Source: Bacillota bacterium (GTDB taxonomy: Bacteria > Bacillota > Clostridia > Caldicoprobacterales > DTU083). From it: DNA of 43,179 nucleotides. A model generated the notes under the pieces. It made no database searches. It worked only from the letters and a program-made list of their open reading frames with translations, and was not told where the DNA came from. Below are positions 1 to 8,509 of this stretch, in pieces. The position numbers and the translations under genes are program-made. Location of the stretch: positions 1 through 43,179 of the forward strand of contig JAKPIB010000034.1 of the NCBI GenBank assembly GCA_029549985.1, in the 5' to 3' direction. Every line of letters begins with the position of its first letter. Within the stretch, counting starts at the first letter, position 1.

Positions 1-161
1 CATCTCCGATCTCCCGATCAGAGCGTTTTAACTGTTTTGCTTGAATAGCTCTAAAACTTTTGCTTAGCTTCCGCTTCGCGTTGTTCCTTGGAATTGACTT
101 TAATTCGTCTCTACACTGTTCAGTTTTCAAGGATCAAAATACCCGCCGCCATTTTTGGCGA
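1..161 (-). other. Probable rRNA operon leader with boxA-like antitermination sequence
   Basis: Read leftward, the RNA holds CCTTGAAAACTGAACAG (complement of 116-132), which closely resembles the boxA-type leader found before 16S genes in Bacillus and relatives. The complement of the first bases of the window reads ATCGGAGATG, similar to the sequence just before mature 16S in B. subtilis. The 16S gene therefore probably starts only a few bases outside the window. No rRNA body can be seen, so this remains an inference. Confidence 0.6.
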
Positions 162-197
162 CTTTTATATAATATCAAATCCCATTCCGGCTGTCAA
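162..197 (-). promoter_or_regulatory. rRNA-operon-type promoter P2, reading leftward
   Basis: On the minus strand a perfect -35 TTGACA (192-197) is followed after exactly 17 bases by -10 TATTAT (169-174), so transcription should start near 162 and run off the left edge. The transcript begins with a short GC hairpin and then the boxA-like leader at 116-137. This is the strongest promoter on the left side. That it serves an rRNA operon is inferred from the leader, because no rRNA body is inside the window. Confidence 0.8.
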
Positions 198-259
198 CAA
201 CATTTTTATATTTCCCGTGTTCCTTTATCATCTCTTTTGCTGTTCTCGCCGGGAAAACT

Positions 260-288
260 ATATTAGCACAGTTGCATCTCAAAATCAA
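260..288 (-). promoter_or_regulatory. Upstream tandem promoter P1 of the same leftward operon
   Basis: The minus strand shows TTGATT (283-288), a 17-base spacer and TAATAT (260-265). It lies about 91 bases upstream of the P2 promoter elements. Tandem P1/P2 promoters at roughly this distance are usual for Firmicutes rrn operons. The two elements were located by eye and no start site is known. Confidence 0.6.
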
Positions 289-335
289 CATACTATTTCA
301 CATGTATATTTTTCCTCAATGCAGTATAGATAAAG

Positions 336-375
336 TAAAACCAAAGCGCAGGCGGGCCGCCGGGCTTTGGTTTTA
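336..375 (-). terminator. Intrinsic terminator of gltX
   Basis: A perfect 12-bp stem (336-347 with 364-375, TAAAACCAAAGC against its complement) encloses a GC-rich 16-base loop just after the gltX stop. The A/T-rich outer stem gives T runs on either strand. It separates gltX transcription from the rRNA promoters that lie immediately downstream. Confidence 0.8.
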
Positions 376-433
376 TACCATAGATGTATATGATGCGTAT
401 AGCGCGTATCAATATGGAGCTTTTAGCCCCAGG

Positions 434-1900
434 CTATTGTATGTCCAATGCGCCTTTCAGCTTCTCTATCCCCGCCTGCATCCGGCTCAAGGATTCCTCT
501 TTGCCCAGCAGGTAGAGGATCTCTATTGCGCCGCCGGGCGTTACCAGCTTCCCTGAGGTCGCTATCCTGACCGGCCAGAACACAAGGCTGTTTTTAACAC
601 CCAGCTCTTCGATCAGGCTGTTCAACTTATTTTTGATAGCCTCCTCAGACCAGTCGTCCAACTCATTAAGGACCTCCCCGGCTTTAAGAAGGTATTCATA
701 GGAGCTTTCCAGGGTAGACTTGCTCTTTTTATGGACATACAGGTCTGCCTCATACTCAGGCAGGCTTACGAGGAAGTCCACCATATCAGGTATTTCATTG
801 AGCACCTCGACCCGGCCTTTGAGCAGCTCGCTGACCTTCCTTAAATCCATGCCTTCCGGCAGGCCTGCGCTGCGGTAATATGGCAGGGCCAGCTCATGGA
901 ATTTGTCAAGGTCCATCTGCTTGATGTACTCGCTGTTCATCCAGCGAAGCTTGTTGACGTCAAATATGGCAGGGGCCTTGTTGAGCCCGCTGATATCGAA
1001 GGCCTGCTCCAGCTCCTCCAGGGTGAAGAACTCCCTGTTGTCGCCGGGGCTCCATCCCAGGAGGGCTACATAGTTGATGATCGCTTCTTTTAAATAGCCC
1101 TTGTTGTAGAAATCCTCGAAGGAAGCATCACCGTCGCGCTTGCTAAGCTTTCTGTGAGCATCCTTCATGATCGGTGAGAGATGTATGTACTTGGGGATCT
1201 CCCAGCCGAAGGCTTCATATATCAGGTTGTACTTGGGCGCAGATGAAAGGTACTCGCTGCCCCTGACAACCGGGTTTATCTTCATCAGGTGGTCATCGAC
1301 GACATTGGCGAAATTGTAGGTGGGCAGCCCGTCGCTTTTCAGCAGCACTCCCTCGTCAAGAGTCGAATTTTCCACGGTGATATCTCCAAACAGCTCGTCA
1401 TGGAAGGTAGTGGTCCCGGTCTCCGGTATCCGCTGGCGGATAACATACGGCTCGCCTGCCTTGAGCCTTGCCTCCACCTCTTCCTTGCTCAGCCTCTTGC
1501 AATGGCCGTCATATTTGAAGGTAGCATTGTTTTTAGCCGCTTCCTCCCTGAGGGCGTCTATGCGTTCCTTGCTGCAGAAGCAGTAATACGCTCCACCTCT
1601 TGCCACAAGCTCCTCTGCATATTTCTTATAGATCTCCTTGCGCTCGGACTGGACATAAGGCCCGTAGGGCCCGCCGATATCAGGGCCTTCATCGTGCTGT
1701 AAACCAACGAGCTTAAGTGTTTTGAAAATCACTTCCGTTGCGCCCTCAACAAGGCGTTCCTGATCCGTATCCTCTATCCTCAAAAGGAACTTTCCATTGT
1801 ATTTTTTCGCAATAAGATAGGTATACAAGGCTGTCCGCAGATTCCCGATATGCATATATCCTGTGGGGCTCGGAGCAAACCTGGTTCTCACATTGTCCAT
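434..1900 (-). CDS. gltX: Glutamyl-tRNA synthetase
   Basis: Class I aminoacyl-tRNA synthetase that charges tRNA(Glu), and possibly tRNA(Gln) if the enzyme is non-discriminating, as in many Firmicutes. The 488-residue protein has the family's usual length. The HIGH-type motif is at about residues 17-20 (GYMHIGN) and the KMSKS-type motif KLSKR at 251-255. Cys107, Cys109 and Cys134 (in YDGHC) look like the zinc site of the acceptor-binding insertion. The anticodon-binding helical domain fills the C-terminal third. I chose the ATG at 1900 because it has AGGGAGG about 8 bases upstream and starts directly before the conserved [10 protein letters not shown]; an upstream in-frame ATG would add 12 unconserved residues. 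A consensus promoter lies upstream at 1981-2009 and a terminator downstream. Whether it also charges tRNA(Gln) depends on gatCAB genes that are not in view. Confidence 0.97.
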   Translation of the reverse strand: MDNVRTRFAPSPTGYMHIGNLRTALYTYLIAKKYNGKFLLRIEDTDQERLVEGATEVIFKTLKLVGLQHDEGPDIGGPYGPYVQSERKEIYKKYAEELVARGGAYYCFCSKERIDALREEAAKNNATFKYDGHCKRLSKEEVEARLKAGEPYVIRQRIPETGTTTFHDELFGDITVENSTLDEGVLLKSDGLPTYNFANVVDDHLMKINPVVRGSEYLSSAPKYNLIYEAFGWEIPKYIHLSPIMKDAHRKLSKRDGDASFEDFYNKGYLKEAIINYVALLGWSPGDNREFFTLEELEQAFDISGLNKAPAIFDVNKLRWMNSEYIKQMDLDKFHELALPYYRSAGLPEGMDLRKVSELLKGRVEVLNEIPDMVDFLVSLPEYEADLYVHKKSKSTLESSYEYLLKAGEVLNELDDWSEEAIKNKLNSLIEELGVKNSLVFWPVRIATSGKLVTPGGAIEILYLLGKEESLSRMQAGIEKLKGALDIQ

Positions 1901-1980
1901 AGCAAATCCTCCCTGTATAACACGAAAGCCCTTCACCCCTTGGGATGAAAGACTGTCTGCTCGCCTTCAATTGCATGATA

Positions 1981-2009
1981 AGTATAATATGCCCGCCTTG
2001 TACTGTCAA
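1981..2009 (-). promoter_or_regulatory. Housekeeping promoter of gltX
   Basis: The minus strand has perfect -35 TTGACA (2004-2009), a 17-base spacer and -10 TATACT (1981-1986). The predicted start near 1974 leaves a leader of about 75 bases before the gltX start codon. I see no T-box features in that leader. Confidence 0.8.
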
Positions 2010-2030
2010 TACAGGACAATATAAGGGATC

Positions 2031-2474
2031 CTACAGATCACATTGGGACAGGGAAAGCATCCTGCGATCGTTAGTTGTGACTGATTCTATGAGGCCATAT
2101 ACCACATTATCATCCTCGCATCCTTCCAGGTGCAGTACATCCAGCACCCTTACCACCATGTTGACGCTTGCATCATCGATCAGGATAGCTGAATCCTGCA
2201 CGATAGTATACTTTATATCCGCAAGCTTGTCGGCAGCATCCGAATGACTGTAGCCCAATGCATCGACGACATCCCGTTGGTCCTCGTTCAAGGCGCTGAC
2301 ACCGATGATATCTCCCTTGCAAATGTTTTTCCCTGTAACGCTTTGAGCACCCAATACCAGTAATACCTTGTCATAGTCCGCCTGGGCTGCCCAGGAACAT
2401 ATCATTCCGTATTTTTTCCCGTTTTTGATCAAGCAAACAGCATTTACTCCGTAGTGAAAAACATTGAGATTCAT
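2031..2474 (-). CDS. Flavin reductase-like (FMN-binding split-barrel) protein
   Basis: A 147-residue protein resembling the flavin reductase-like domain family, whose members bind FMN and reduce free flavin or act as partner reductases. Supporting features are the N-terminal pattern NGKKYGMICSWAAQADYDKVLLVLG and the following segment of G-x-F/V-type strands up to the GVSALNEDQ turn. It is small for the family (about 150-200 residues) and no catalytic residue can be named. The start ATG at 2474 is preceded by AAGGAGGG at a good distance; an upstream in-frame ATG would add 15 residues without a ribosome site. It is monocistronic, ahead of the gltX promoter on the same strand. The substrate is unknown. 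Confidence 0.65.
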   Translation of the reverse strand: MNLNVFHYGVNAVCLIKNGKKYGMICSWAAQADYDKVLLVLGAQSVTGKNICKGDIIGVSALNEDQRDVVDALGYSHSDAADKLADIKYTIVQDSAILIDDASVNMVVRVLDVLHLEGCEDDNVVYGLIESVTTNDRRMLSLSQCDL

Positions 2475-2668
2475 ACACCTTACCCTCCTTGGTGGAATAA
2501 CCGGCTTTTGCATCCCCATTATATCAAATATCTGCCTGATCCGGAAAGTGAATGGTTTGACGGTCTTGAAGGATGCTTATATGTATGTTATCAAATAAGT
2601 GGTTGCTTCGCATTGTGATATCATTGATAATACTGATAACGGAACATTTACGGGATAGGGTTGATGAG

Positions 2669-3874
2669 ATGAAATACATAGTCGTACTTGGAGACGGGAT
2701 GGCCGATTACCCTGTGAAGGAGCTGTCAGGGAAAACCCCCCTTCAGGCCGCGCACAAGCCTAATATGGACCTGCTTGCAAGCCGCGGGGAGATAGGGCTC
2801 GTGAAAACCATACCCGACTCCCTCCCGCCGGGCAGCGATGTGGCCAACCTGGCAGTATTGGGGTATGATCCTGCCATCTATTATACCGGCCGTTCACCCC
2901 TGGAAGCCGCCAGCATCGGCATCCAGATGAATGATAGCGACGTAGCCTTTCGCACCAATCTGGTCACCTTGTCAGATGCCGGTGAATACAGCCAGAGGAT
3001 CATGCTGGATCACAGCTCGGATGAGATCACTACGGCTGAGGCGGGCCAGCTTATAGATGCCATAAACGACTGCTTCAGCAACGATTTTCTGACCTTCTAT
3101 AAAGGTGTGAGCTACAGGCACTGCCTGATTTGGAAGGACGGAGGCCTGGGCCTTGACCTGACCCCGCCCCATGACATCCTGGGTGAAGGAATAGGAGCCT
3201 ACCTGCCAAAAGGCAGGGATGCCGGCATTATACTTGATATGATGCAAGGGAGCGTCAGTATCCTGGAAAACCATCCGGTGAACCAAAGCAGGGTCAAAAG
3301 AGGCTTAAAGCCCGCCAACTCCATTTGGATATGGGGCCAGGGGAAAAAGCCCGCCCTTCCCTCATTTAAAGAAAAGTATGGGCTGGACGGAGCAGTCATA
3401 TCGGCTGTTGACCTGATAAAGGGCCTCGGCTTGTCCGCCGGCCTCGATACGATAGATGTAGAGGGCGCCACCGGCAATATACATACAAATTACAAGGGCA
3501 AGGCCCGGGCAGCGCTTGAGGCGCTGAAACGTGGCAAGGATTTTGTCTTTATCCATATAGAAGCTCCGGATGAATGCGGTCACAGGTATGAGATCGACAA
3601 CAAGGTCAGGTCCATAGAGCTGATCGATGAGCTGGTAGTAGGCACCCTGGTGGATAGCCTTGAAGAGTATGGTGATTACAGACTGCTGATACTGCCGGAC
3701 CATCCCACCCCCTTGTCACTAAGGACCCACACGAGGGACCCGGTCCCCTATATTTTTTACCGGAAAAGCAGGGCAAGGCAAGGAATTGCCAGGAGCTATG
3801 ACGAATATACAGCTTTGAACGGCGAGGGTTTTTTTGAAACCGGCCCGGACCTTATGGCTTACTTTTTAAAATAA
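2669..3874 (+). CDS. apgM: Cofactor-independent phosphoglycerate mutase (ApgM type)
   Basis: Interconverts 3- and 2-phosphoglycerate in glycolysis without 2,3-bisphosphoglycerate, using two metal ions and a phosphoserine intermediate. At 401 residues it matches the archaeal-type ApgM family (about 400), not the larger GpmI type. Visible elements are VLGDGMADYP at the N terminus (metal Asp9), the catalytic serine in PGSDVANLAVLGYDP (about Ser56), HIEAPDECGH and LPDHPTP with the C-terminal metal ligands. I took the ATG at 2669 because conservation begins there; an upstream frame to 2573 encodes a hydrophobic, unconserved extension. It ends 35 bases before the GH4 gene and may share its transcript. 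Some relatives are annotated as homoserine kinases (ThrB-like), so that role is an alternative. Confidence 0.9.
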   Translation: MKYIVVLGDGMADYPVKELSGKTPLQAAHKPNMDLLASRGEIGLVKTIPDSLPPGSDVANLAVLGYDPAIYYTGRSPLEAASIGIQMNDSDVAFRTNLVTLSDAGEYSQRIMLDHSSDEITTAEAGQLIDAINDCFSNDFLTFYKGVSYRHCLIWKDGGLGLDLTPPHDILGEGIGAYLPKGRDAGIILDMMQGSVSILENHPVNQSRVKRGLKPANSIWIWGQGKKPALPSFKEKYGLDGAVISAVDLIKGLGLSAGLDTIDVEGATGNIHTNYKGKARAALEALKRGKDFVFIHIEAPDECGHRYEIDNKVRSIELIDELVVGTLVDSLEEYGDYRLLILPDHPTPLSLRTHTRDPVPYIFYRKSRARQGIARSYDEYTALNGEGFFETGPDLMAYFLK

Positions 3875-3909
3875 GTATAGCCAGTAAAATCAAAAAGAGA
3901 GGTGGAGCT

Positions 3910-5220
3910 ATGAAGATCGCTATCATTGGTGGTGGCAGCAGCTATACCCCCGAGCTCATCGAAGGCTTGATTTTGAGAACAAAAACGTTGCCTGTGACCG
4001 AGGTCGCCCTGGTCGATGTGCCTGAAGGCAAAAAAAAGCTGGACATCATTCATGGCCTGACCACGAGGATGTTGGAAAAGGCAAACGTTCCCATCAAAGT
4101 TACGGCTACCCTGGACAGAAGACAGGCTCTTGAGGGCTGCTCCTATGTAATCACCCAGATAAGGGTGGGACTTATGGACGCCCGGGCCAAGGATGAAAGT
4201 ATACCCCTCAAATACAATCATCTTGGCCAGGAGACCACCGGGGCCGGCGGTTTTGCCAAAGCCCTGAGGACCATACCTGTCATCCTGTCCATTGCCCGGG
4301 ACATGGAAGAGCTCTGTCCCGATGCCTGGCTGATCAACTTTACAAACCCCTCCGGGATCGTTACTGAAGCAGTCCTCAAGCACTCGTCCATACGCTGCAT
4401 CGGCCTGTGCAACGCTCCCATAGGTCTTTTGAGAGGCTTGTCCAAGTACCTTGAAATCGATCCGGATGACTTGTATGTCCAATATATCGGACTCAACCAT
4501 CTGAGCTGGGCAAACCGGATCTTTATCAAGGGCAGGGACGTGACCGATGAGTTGTTCAGCAATGATGACTTTCTCCAGTATGCGACATATACCCTCTCCG
4601 GCAATCCCGGCTCCAAGGAGCTCCTATCCGTTTTGAAGGCGATCCCGTCCTATTACCTGAACTACTTCTATTATGAAAGACAGGCTGTAGAAAAAGAAAT
4701 GGAGAGCCTGAGAAACGGCAAGGGCACCCGTGCCACCCAGGTTATAGCCGTAGAGAACGAGCTCTTTGAGCTCTATGCCCGTCCTGACCTCAATGAAAAG
4801 CCACCCCAGCTGTCCCAGAGAGGAGGGGCCCTTTATTCCGAGGCTGCCTTGTCCTTGGTAGAAAGCATCCACAATAATGATAACAAGATGCATATAGTAA
4901 ATGTACAGAACAAGGGCGCCATACCTGACCTTCCCTACGATGCAGTTATTGAGACAAACTGCCTGGTGAACAGCACCGGTGCCCATGCCCTGGCATCCGG
5001 CAATCTGCCTGTTGGGATCTCTGCCCTTGTAAAAGCAGTCAAAACATACGAGCAGCTCACTATCCAGGCGGCCGTTACCGGATGCAGGCAGACAGCACTG
5101 CTGGCTCTGTTGAGCAATCCCTTGATACACGGGGCTGACAACGCCATAAATATCTTAAACGACCTGCTGGAGGCCCATAGGGCATACCTGCCCCAGTTCT
5201 TTGGCGGGGAGGGCGCTTGA
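3910..5220 (+). CDS. Glycoside hydrolase family 4, probable 6-phospho-beta-glucosidase
   Basis: GH4 enzymes cleave phosphorylated disaccharides by an unusual NAD- and metal-dependent oxidation-elimination route in the cytoplasm. The 436-residue protein has the family's dinucleotide-binding start (IIGGGSSYTPEL), the metal-binding CNAP motif at 167-170 and GLNHLSW with His197 at about 194-200. GQETTGAGG at 107-115 also fits the LicH/CelF-like branch. The length is normal. GAGAGGTGG lies just before the ATG. It is followed after one base by a sugar kinase gene, and no PTS gene is in view, so the phosphorylated substrate may be supplied by that kinase rather than by PTS uptake. Substrate specificity (beta-glucoside, chitobiose-like or other) cannot be read from sequence. 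Confidence 0.88.
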   Translation: MKIAIIGGGSSYTPELIEGLILRTKTLPVTEVALVDVPEGKKKLDIIHGLTTRMLEKANVPIKVTATLDRRQALEGCSYVITQIRVGLMDARAKDESIPLKYNHLGQETTGAGGFAKALRTIPVILSIARDMEELCPDAWLINFTNPSGIVTEAVLKHSSIRCIGLCNAPIGLLRGLSKYLEIDPDDLYVQYIGLNHLSWANRIFIKGRDVTDELFSNDDFLQYATYTLSGNPGSKELLSVLKAIPSYYLNYFYYERQAVEKEMESLRNGKGTRATQVIAVENELFELYARPDLNEKPPQLSQRGGALYSEAALSLVESIHNNDNKMHIVNVQNKGAIPDLPYDAVIETNCLVNSTGAHALASGNLPVGISALVKAVKTYEQLTIQAAVTGCRQTALLALLSNPLIHGADNAINILNDLLEAHRAYLPQFFGGEGA

Positions 5221-5221
5221 T

Positions 5222-6205
5222 ATGTATGTAATGGGATTTGACGGCGGGGCGACGAAGACCCGCTGCGTAGTCGGAGACTTACAGGGCAACATATTGGCTG
5301 ATTCCCTGGGCGGTCCATCTAATCATCAGGGCTGCGGGCCGGAAGAGACAAGGCGGGTCATTCAAAGCCTGCTTGAAGAGACCCTGAGCAAGGCCTCGCT
5401 CAAAAAATCGGACCTGAGCTATGTGTTCTTAGGCCTTGCCGGAGCCGACCTGCCTGCTGATTTTGAGCTGCTCTATGGCTTGCTTGGCCCGGTTTTTGAA
5501 GGGATACCCTTCAAAATAGTCAATGATGCCTGGATAATCATGCGCAGCGGCACAACAAGCCCCTGGGGCGCCGTATGCATATGCGGCACAGGATCCAACT
5601 CCGCAGCGGCGCATCCTGACGGCACTCAGGCCATCTTAAGGTCTCTGGGTTATACGCTCGGCAACTACGGCGGCGGGAGCGACATAGCCAATGAAGCCCT
5701 CCATCATGCGTTTCGAGCCGATGAGAAGACAGGGCCTGAGACCATGCTGGAGCAGGAGCTGCCCAAGCTGTTCGGAGCATCAGACATGGATGACCTGGTG
5801 ACCAGGTTTTATCCCGAGACTGACCCCAATGTTTATCATGTCATGAAAAAGGTGCCGCCCCTTGTATTTGAACTGGCCTCAAAGGGCGACAGGGTCTGTC
5901 AGGACATATTGATCCACATGGGAGATGTGCTGGGAGAAATGACTGCAGGAGTCATAAAGCGCGTCAATATCCAGGACATGGAGGTCCCTGTGGTTATCGG
6001 GGGCAGCGTGTTTCACGGGAGCAACCCCCTGCTGATCGATGCCTTTACCCTGGCGATCCACAGGACCGCCCCAAGGGCTCATATTATCGTACCGGTCCTG
6101 CCCCCCGTGGCGGGAGCTTACCTATATGGCCTGGATGCGGTCAGGGTCAGCTACAGCAGTGAGCTGTATGACAATTTAAACAGAACGATAAATAAAAATG
6201 ATTGA
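5222..6205 (+). CDS. BadF/BadG-type sugar kinase, N-acetylglucosamine kinase-like
   Basis: ATP-dependent kinase of the ASKHA fold, closest in pattern to N-acetylglucosamine kinases. The 327-residue chain has the phosphate-1 loop GFDGGATKT at the N terminus, NDAW with the candidate catalytic Asp near residue 102, the phosphate-2 loop CICGTGSNS and LGNYGGGSDIANEAL, and the adenosine motif GGSVFHG near the C terminus. The ATG at 5222 starts one base after the GH4 stop and is preceded by GGGGAGGG, so the two are translationally coupled. A second ATG lies three codons in. Context suggests that it phosphorylates a sugar or amino-sugar that GH4 then cleaves, or that GH4 releases. A terminator follows directly. 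Confidence 0.82.
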   Translation: MYVMGFDGGATKTRCVVGDLQGNILADSLGGPSNHQGCGPEETRRVIQSLLEETLSKASLKKSDLSYVFLGLAGADLPADFELLYGLLGPVFEGIPFKIVNDAWIIMRSGTTSPWGAVCICGTGSNSAAAHPDGTQAILRSLGYTLGNYGGGSDIANEALHHAFRADEKTGPETMLEQELPKLFGASDMDDLVTRFYPETDPNVYHVMKKVPPLVFELASKGDRVCQDILIHMGDVLGEMTAGVIKRVNIQDMEVPVVIGGSVFHGSNPLLIDAFTLAIHRTAPRAHIIVPVLPPVAGAYLYGLDAVRVSYSSELYDNLNRTINKND

Positions 6206-6234
6206 GCACAAACTCTAAGCCGTTTGCAATAAAG

Positions 6235-6277
6235 GGAGCTATCTCTGTTTGATATATGAGATAGCTCCGTATTTTTT
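6235..6277 (+). terminator. Intrinsic terminator after the GH4-kinase operon
   Basis: A perfect 11-bp stem GGAGCTATCTC (6235-6245) pairs with 6258-6268, with a 12-base loop and then GTATTTTTT. It ends the apgM/GH4/kinase transcript. Confidence 0.9.
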
Positions 6278-6710
6278 AAGTTAAGTGATATTGTTTTGTT
6301 GGCCCCTGTTGTTGCTTTAATTTGCTTGTATTTCTTCTTGCAAGACTGTTCATCTGGCTTATGTAATCTTATTATTAGTGATAATATAAGCAATCCTGTT
6401 TATTCATATGTAACTGATTATACAACAGACCCGCTTTTTGCATAAGCATATATATATCCGAGTTCACCATCATTGCAAATAATATTTAGTATTTGATCAG
6501 TTGCATAGATCCAATAAATATGCAGAAAAAACGATTGTTTGTGATACATATCGTTTGGTCAAAACATACCCTCCAGTACAACAGCAAAAGAATTATCGGG
6601 AGACAGGTATTTCATGTTTTATTCGTGCTAAAATAATGTAATGGCACTATGTTAATCCCTTTTTTTATGGTAATATATTGCCGACTAAACGGACGAAAGA
6701 GGAGTAGCAT
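6278..6710. other. AT-rich gap before argS with no gene
   Basis: About 430 bases with clearly lower GC than the flanking genes. I find no open frame with a ribosome site and a recognisable product, no tRNA, and no T-box core (AGGGTGG-type motif) although argS follows. A weak promoter candidate is TTGATC, a 16-base spacer and TAAATA near 6495-6522, and a TAAAAT box lies near 6630. The argS ribosome site GAGGAG is at the right end. Confidence 0.6.
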
Positions 6711-8411
6711 ATGTATGATGCAAAATTAGAAGTTTCTAAGCTGCTGTCCAAATATGCAGAAGGACTCAATGAACAGCAGCTGTATGATATGCTGGAGGTG
6801 CCGCCAAGCCCGGAAATGGGTGATCTGGCCCTTCCATGCTTTAAGTTGAGCAAGCACCTGAGAAAGCCCCCGGTGCAAATAGCGGAAAGCCTGGCCGCGT
6901 CCATGCCGAAAGTCGACTTTATAGATAAAGTCGAGGCCGTATCTGGATACGTCAATATTTTCCTTAACCGCACCATATTTGTAGACAAATTGCTGGCGGA
7001 AGTCCTGGATACAGGCAAGGTCTTTGGTTCATCGGATGAAGGCAGGGGCAAGAACATCGTAATAGACTTTTCATCTCCCAATATCGCAAAGCCCTTTCAC
7101 ATCGGCCACCTAAGGTCAACGGTCATCGGAAATGCCCTGTACAGGATGTTCAAATTCATGGGTTACAACTGTATCGGCATAAACTATCTGGGTGACTGGG
7201 GCACACAGTTCGGAAAGCTGATAGTGGCCTACAAGAAATGGGGCGACGAGGATAAGGTCAGAAAGGACCTTGTCAAGGAGCTTGTTTCATTGTACGTAAG
7301 GTTCCACGAGGAGGCCGAATCGGATCCTTCCCTGGAGGATGAGGCCAGGTACTGGTTTGCCCAGCTTGAAAAAGGCAATGAGGAAGCCCTCGCCCTGTGG
7401 CGCTGGTTTGTGGACATCAGCCTTGAGGAATACGCTAAAATATACGATGTGCTTGGCGTGAAATTCGATCTGTTCCAGGGAGAAGCCTTCTTCAATGACA
7501 AGATGGAGCCGGTGGTGAATGAGCTCAAGGCCAAGGGGCTGCTTGTAGAAAGCGAAGGGGCTATGATCGTGGACCTTGAAGATGAGGATATGCCACCCTG
7601 CCTCATACTGAAGAGTGACGGCAGCACCCTGTATGCCACAAGAGACATTACAGCTGCCATTTACCGTAAAAACACCTTTGACTTTTACAAATGCATCTAT
7701 GTCACAGGTGTTTCCCAAAGCCTGCATTTCAAACAGGTATTCAAGGTCATAGAAAAAATGGGATATGACTGGCACAAGGACCTGCACCATGTCCCCTTCG
7801 GGACGGTGAGCATAGGCGGCGAAAAGCTGGCTACCCGGACCGGCAAGGTGATACTGCTTGAGGATCTGCTTACCCAGGCAATAAGCAAAACAGCCGCCAT
7901 CATCGAGGAGAAGAATGCTGACCTGCCCAACAAGGAAGAGGTCGCCTGCCAGATGGGAGTCGGCGCGGTCATCTTCAGCGACCTTTTCAGCAACCGCATA
8001 AAGGATGTATCCTTCTCATGGGATGAGATACTGAATTTCGACGGGGAAACCGGTCCCTATGTCCAATACACCCATGCCCGGGCTTGCAGCGTCCTGCGCA
8101 AAGCCGGCGGTGTCGAACTGAAAGCCTTTGACGCCAGCCTTCTTAAAAGCGATGAAGAGTACAGCCTGGCCAAGACCCTGGCTGACTTCCCCAGCAAGGT
8201 GAAGCAAGCCCTGGATGAGCTGGAGCCCTCTATCATCACCCGGTATCTGGTGGATGTGGCCCATGATTTCAACCGTTTTTATCATGTGCACAGCATCCTG
8301 GTCGAGGATGAGGCATTGAGGACTTCACGCCTGGCGCTGACCCAGGCTGCAAAAACGGTGCTCAAGTCCGGCCTTGAGCTTATAGGCCTAAGCGCGCCTG
8401 AGCGGGTATAA
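6711..8411 (+). CDS. argS: Arginyl-tRNA synthetase
   Basis: Class I synthetase charging tRNA(Arg), 566 residues, normal length. The N-terminal Add-1 tRNA-binding domain (about 1-110) leads into the catalytic core with VDFSSPNIAKPFHIGHLRST-like sequence: the HIGH motif lies at about residues 129-132. The second signature, normally KMS, appears as KLATRTGKVILLEDLL. The C-terminal DALR anticodon-binding domain ends with the YHVHSILVEDEALRTSRL segment. GAGGAG lies about 7 bases before the ATG. It stands between an AT-rich gap and murG and is probably transcribed from its own promoter. The neighbouring murG starts 98 bases later. Confidence 0.97.
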   Translation: MYDAKLEVSKLLSKYAEGLNEQQLYDMLEVPPSPEMGDLALPCFKLSKHLRKPPVQIAESLAASMPKVDFIDKVEAVSGYVNIFLNRTIFVDKLLAEVLDTGKVFGSSDEGRGKNIVIDFSSPNIAKPFHIGHLRSTVIGNALYRMFKFMGYNCIGINYLGDWGTQFGKLIVAYKKWGDEDKVRKDLVKELVSLYVRFHEEAESDPSLEDEARYWFAQLEKGNEEALALWRWFVDISLEEYAKIYDVLGVKFDLFQGEAFFNDKMEPVVNELKAKGLLVESEGAMIVDLEDEDMPPCLILKSDGSTLYATRDITAAIYRKNTFDFYKCIYVTGVSQSLHFKQVFKVIEKMGYDWHKDLHHVPFGTVSIGGEKLATRTGKVILLEDLLTQAISKTAAIIEEKNADLPNKEEVACQMGVGAVIFSDLFSNRIKDVSFSWDEILNFDGETGPYVQYTHARACSVLRKAGGVELKAFDASLLKSDEEYSLAKTLADFPSKVKQALDELEPSIITRYLVDVAHDFNRFYHVHSILVEDEALRTSRLALTQAAKTVLKSGLELIGLSAPERV

Positions 8412-8509
8412 GCAATCAAAGGGTATAGGCATGCCATAATGGATATAGCAGGTATCCAGCCAGCAATGCATGGATATGAATAAATGATTGATTATTCGGG
8501 AGGTGCACC

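Noticed and set aside
2573-2668. Upstream extension of apgM
   Set aside because: It encodes an unconserved hydrophobic stretch, and ApgM conservation begins at MKYIVVLGDG.
6278-6710. T-box riboswitch before argS
   Set aside because: No T-box core or specifier hairpin was found; the stretch is simply AT-rich.
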